In this document: positions 61,128 to 64,000 of the stretch, piece after piece
Position numbering within the stretch: the stretch's first letter is position 1
How the letters are laid out: every line of letters begins with the position of its first letter
The notes under the pieces: generated by a model
What the model was told of the DNA's origin: nothing
Seen by the model: the letters and a program-made list of their open reading frames with translations, nothing else
Databases searched by the model: none
Translations under genes and position numbers: made by a program
Assembly (NCBI GenBank): GCA_016931415.1
Contig: JAFGEW010000076.1
Span: 1 to 64,000, forward strand
Direction of reading: 5' to 3'
Origin: Verrucomicrobiota bacterium
GTDB lineage: Bacteria > Auribacterota > JABMQX01 > JAFGEW01
DNA length: 64,000 nt

Positions 61128-62207
61128 CTACCAGTGGCGGTGGGCGTCGAGCAGGGCGAGGAGGTTCTCGACGGGCGTGTCGGCTTGGACGTTGTGCGAG
61201 GCGCCGAGGATGTACCCGCCGCCGTGGGCGAGCGCGTCGAGGGTGTCGCGTGCTTCGCGCGCCACGTCTTCGGGCCTGCCGAACGGGAGGGTGCGCTGGA
61301 TCGAGATGCCGCCGTGGAAGGCGAGCCGGTCGCCAAACTCGGCTTTGAGCACCCGCGCATCCATGTCCGCGGCCTCGGGCTGGAGCGATTGGAGCACGTC
61401 GAGCCCGCGCTCGATCATGTGCGGGATCAGTTGCCGGACCGATCCGCACGTGTGATGCATGACGCGCAGGCCGAAGCTGTGGGCGATCCGGGTGTACTCG
61501 GCAAAGCCGTCGGCCAGATACTCGAGCCACATCGCCGGCGAGACCAGAGGGCCGTTTTGCGATCCGAAGTCGTCGCCGGTGAGCACGAGGTCGAGCTTGC
61601 CGCAAGCCGCCTCGAAGATGCGCTCGGCGTAGGCGCGGTAGAAGGCGCGGATCTTCGAGAAGATCGCCGCCGCCAGCTCGGGGCTTGCGCTCATATCGAC
61701 GAGAATCTGCTCGACGCCGCGCAAGTACATGGCGGGCTTGAGCTGAGCGATCCGGTTGAGCCGGTCACCCATGAACACGGCGATGCGGCCCGCGCTGCGG
61801 ACCTGCTCGCACTGCGCCTCAATGACGCTGTAGTCGAACCAGTCGGGCGATGGCCAGTGGGTGTAGGCGTCGACGGCCTCGACCGTTTCGGCCCCGGCAA
61901 GCGGCGACCACGCCAGCTCCCGGTAGGTCTCGACACCGCCCGCGACCGGCACTTCCACCCGTCGGCGGCACACGCCCCAGATGTCCTCGTCCGAGCCGTC
62001 GGCCAACCTCCGGAGCGGCGGTCCGATGTAGGCCGGCCCGGCGATGTAGCGCAGGTCCACATCATGGGTGTCGAGGAACGTCTCGACGGAGACGTTCAAC
62101 TCAAGCGTCAGCTTGCGCGCAAAGCCCGACGAGAACCACAGGTCGAGCGGGACGCGGTCAGGCGCCTCGTGATCGAGGGCTAGGAATGTCCGGTCGCGCG
62201 AATCCAC
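61128..62207 (-). CDS. Uroporphyrinogen decarboxylase-family protein (UroD/MtaA-like)
   Basis: 359 residues from a GTG at 62207 with GAGGA about 8 bases upstream. The TIM-barrel family signature is recognised from HEAPDRVPLDLW at the N-terminus, LTGDDFGSQNGPLVSPAMW mid-protein and HHTCGSVRQLIPHMIERGLDVLQSLQPEA towards the end. The HTCG histidine and cysteine fit the zinc site of the methyltransferase branch (MtaA/CmuA) rather than true HemE. Such paralogues are abundant in PVC and allied lineages; many act as methyltransferases with corrinoid or unknown substrates. Confidence 0.85.
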   Translation of the reverse strand: MDSRDRTFLALDHEAPDRVPLDLWFSSGFARKLTLELNVSVETFLDTHDVDLRYIAGPAYIGPPLRRLADGSDEDIWGVCRRRVEVPVAGGVETYRELAWSPLAGAETVEAVDAYTHWPSPDWFDYSVIEAQCEQVRSAGRIAVFMGDRLNRIAQLKPAMYLRGVEQILVDMSASPELAAAIFSKIRAFYRAYAERIFEAACGKLDLVLTGDDFGSQNGPLVSPAMWLEYLADGFAEYTRIAHSFGLRVMHHTCGSVRQLIPHMIERGLDVLQSLQPEAADMDARVLKAEFGDRLAFHGGISIQRTLPFGRPEDVAREARDTLDALAHGGGYILGASHNVQADTPVENLLALLDAHRHW

Positions 62208-62302
62208 GGCACGTGTCCTCGACCCCGATCTTAGGGTGTCGTTCGACTCCGCCGCGAGACGAAAATGCGTGACGCCGCGCGGTATCTTCGTAGACTCGCG
62301 GT

Positions 62303-63277
62303 ATGCCCGATACACACACAGATTCGAAGCCACCGCGCGTGCTCGTGTTACGCAGCGGGGCGATCGGTGACTTCGTCGTGACGCTGCCGGTACTGCAGTG
62401 GCTGCGGCTCATCGAGCCTCGGAGCGTCATCGACCTGGCATGCCATCCGCGCGTGGCGCCGCTTGCACACGGCTTGGTCTCGCGGTGGCGCGACATTGAG
62501 AGCACGGTCTTCCTGCCGCTCTACCACGATAGCCACGTCGAGGACCCCGTCCTTCAGGGATTCCTGGGCAACTACGACCTCGTGCTCTCGTTCCTTGGAT
62601 CGGATACGACACCGGCACAGCGCCTCCGCGAATTGACCAGTGAGCGCGCGGCCTGCATCGACCCGATCCCGCGTCACAACGGCCTGCACGTGACGGCATC
62701 GTTCTTCGAGCAGATGCGGCTGGCCGGGCTGCGGACACCCGACACCGATGAGGCAGCCCACATTCTGCCCGTGATCCAGCCCGACGAAGACCGGCACCGC
62801 CTCGCCGCAGCGCTTCTCGATGAACTTGGCCCGGGAGCCGGGCGCACGCTCATTGCGCTACATCCGGGGAGCGGCTCTCCAAGGAAGAATGCACCGGCCG
62901 GCGTGCTGGCTGAGGTGTGTGCGTGGTTGATTGAGGCCCTCGAAGACGCTGCGGATCGGACTCCTGCCCTCGTGTTTGTCAAGGGCGAGGCCGATGAGGA
63001 GGCAGTGGCACGCTTGTTCGAGCACATTGACCCGGCGACACCACTCGTCGAAACGCACGATCTCGGCGTGCTGGCTGCCGTGCTGGAGCGGTGCGCGCTT
63101 TTCGTTGGGCACGACTCGGGAGTGTCGCATATCGCTGCCGCGGTAGGCACGCCGACCGTCGCGGTATTCGTCTCGACCGACCCGCGCGTGTGGGCCCCAC
63201 GCGGTGTGAGCGTTGCGCTGGCCGAGCCGACCAGCACCTCGATCCGAGCTGCCGTCGTCTCGCTCGCTGAGCGCTAG
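62303..63277 (+). CDS. Glycosyltransferase family 9 (heptosyltransferase-like)
   Basis: 324 residues. The N-terminal LVLRSGAIGDFVVTLPVLQWL, the central LIALHPGSGSPRKNAP (ADP-sugar binding region) and the GHDSGVSHIAAAVGTPTVAVF block near residue 265 are the three GT9 landmarks. GT9 enzymes add heptose or related sugars to lipopolysaccharide core, supporting an LPS-bearing outer membrane. It is divergent from the UroD-like gene; 95 bases separate the starts. A hairpin at 63291-63316 follows. Confidence 0.9.
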   Translation: MPDTHTDSKPPRVLVLRSGAIGDFVVTLPVLQWLRLIEPRSVIDLACHPRVAPLAHGLVSRWRDIESTVFLPLYHDSHVEDPVLQGFLGNYDLVLSFLGSDTTPAQRLRELTSERAACIDPIPRHNGLHVTASFFEQMRLAGLRTPDTDEAAHILPVIQPDEDRHRLAAALLDELGPGAGRTLIALHPGSGSPRKNAPAGVLAEVCAWLIEALEDAADRTPALVFVKGEADEEAVARLFEHIDPATPLVETHDLGVLAAVLERCALFVGHDSGVSHIAAAVGTPTVAVFVSTDPRVWAPRGVSVALAEPTSTSIRAAVVSLAER

Positions 63278-63290
63278 CGCCCAGACGAAA

Positions 63291-63316
63291 GGGCCCTCTC
63301 ATGTCTGAGAGGGCCC
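63291..63316. terminator. Bidirectional terminator-like perfect hairpin
   Basis: An 11-bp perfect stem GGGCCCTCTCA / TGAGAGGGCCC with a TGTC loop lies between converging genes. For the minus-strand gene it is followed by TTTCGTC, a weak T-tract. Confidence 0.7.
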
Positions 63317-63382
63317 GTCAAATCTGCCCGCGGCAAGCGGGTCTGCTCGCCACAGGCGGGTTCTACCCCGTGTCCGCAGTAT

Positions 63383-64000
63383 CTATCGTCGAGATCGAAT
63401 GGTTGCCAGCACTCCAACGCCCAGAAGAACCAGGATCGAAGGCTCGGGAACAATGGTCTCTCCTGGCCCAGGAAGGAGTTCGTTGTCGGAGACGCCCCCG
63501 CCCGAGACCGTGCCTGGCACCAGCTCCCAGCCGGACTGGGCGACGTAGTACACGAGCGAGTACTCGTTCGGATCAAGCGTGCACCACGGATCGAAGAAGT
63601 TGCCCGAGAACGTGAACACCGTTGCCTGGGCGGGCCCACTGTACCCGTACAGGTACGGATCCTGGAATGTGTCAGTTGTCGGGCTGCCGTCCACAACCGG
63701 CACCACCCAGAGCGGGCTCAGCCACCCGACCGAGCTCACCGGGTAGAGGTTCGGATTGCCCACGTTGAAGTTGTTCGTAGAGGTGGACACCGAGTTGTCC
63801 ATGTCCAGAAAGTAAACGAACAATGCCTCGCCTTCGTTCAGTTCCGGCACGCCGGCCGGCAGCGAACTGCTGGAGTAGTCAAAGACGAAGGAGGTCACTT
63901 CCATGACCCAGTTGTCTGCAGCGAACGTGTCCTGCTGGACGTGTATCGGGTCCCCACCGATATCAGCGGTTGTTGCGGCGGCCGAGCCGGCTATAGACAG
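63383..64000 (-). CDS. PEP-CTERM sorting-domain protein (5' end beyond the window)
   Basis: The frame is open from the right edge (205 residues seen). The first residues, LSIAGSAAATTADIGG, look like the end of a signal peptide cleaved near AAA, so only about 20 residues are missing. The middle is a beta-rich extracellular domain of about 150 residues I do not recognise. The C-terminus is a textbook PEP-CTERM signal: VPEPSILVLLGVGVLATIRSRR split as VPEPS, a hydrophobic helix, then RSRR. Exosortase would process it. A start at 63904 would lack a signal and is rejected. Confidence 0.85.
   Translation of the reverse strand: MSIAGSAAATTADIGGDPIHVQQDTFAADNWVMEVTSFVFDYSSSSLPAGVPELNEGEALFVYFLDMDNSVSTSTNNFNVGNPNLYPVSSVGWLSPLWVVPVVDGSPTTDTFQDPYLYGYSGPAQATVFTFSGNFFDPWCTLDPNEYSLVYYVAQSGWELVPGTVSGGGVSDNELLPGPGETIVPEPSILVLLGVGVLATIRSRR

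Noticed and set aside
1-64000. CRISPR array, rRNA, tRNA or prophage structural genes
   Set aside because: I looked for regular spaced repeats, RNA signatures and phage morphogenesis genes and saw none.

Overview
The window reads as chromosome of an uncultured, GC-rich, Gram-negative bacterium. A TorF-type porin, a heptosyltransferase-like GT9 enzyme, lipoproteins and two PEP-CTERM proteins point to a diderm. The combination of PEP-CTERM sorting signals, a microcompartment shell protein beside a class II aldolase, many secreted HEAT/TPR/metalloprotease proteins, a UroD-like protein, archaeal-type phosphoglycerate mutase and pyruvoyl-dependent arginine decarboxylase suggests the PVC superphylum (Planctomycetota, Lentisphaerota, Verrucomicrobiota) or a nearby candidate phylum. 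No rRNA or tRNA is present, so this placement is an inference.

Layout. 0-0.8 kb: a REP-associated transposase (RAYT) with three copies of its REP hairpin. 0.9-8.6 kb (minus): two large exported metalloprotease-like proteins enclosing a two-gene arginine-to-putrescine route. 9-14 kb (plus): a PEP-CTERM HAF-repeat protein, a TPR/coiled-coil protein, a rhomboid protease and a TPR peptidase-MA protein. 14-15.2 kb: a gene-free stretch with two hairpin-rich segments that each end in a terminator-like stem and share sequence. 15.2-23.5 kb: an accessory island between an Ogt/MGMT gene and a microcompartment gene. It holds a three-gene operon (unknown protein, ParA/MinD-like ATPase, HD-domain protein), a decayed chimera of microcompartment and MGMT fragments, and a DUF262 plus HEPN pair. 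22.9-28.2 kb: BMC-T shell protein, class II aldolase with a probable encapsulation tail, a HEAT protein with a C-terminal membrane anchor, and GlnD.

28.4-36.2 kb: a porin, then a minus-strand set with site-2 protease, ECF sigma factor and membrane anti-sigma factor, then an ABC exporter whose permease is fused to a CPBP protease, and ApgM. 36-45 kb: a 1167-residue TPR peptidase-MA protein, a B12-binding radical SAM enzyme, an M24 peptidase, a methyltransferase, a phosphodiester glycosidase-like protein and a small lipoprotein. 45-56 kb: carbohydrate genes (two GT4 glycosyltransferases, a GH36 alpha-galactosidase) and a giant secreted protein with a degenerate peptidase-MA site. 56-64 kb: a diadenylate cyclase carrying a PTS EIIA domain, two small proteins, a fatty acyl ligase/reductase pair, a UroD-like protein, a GT9 enzyme and a partial PEP-CTERM protein.

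The best candidates for undescribed biology are the ParA/HD three-gene operon inside the island, the BMC/MGMT chimeric scar beside it, the EIIA-diadenylate cyclase fusion, and the hairpin-rich gene-free region at 14-15 kb.
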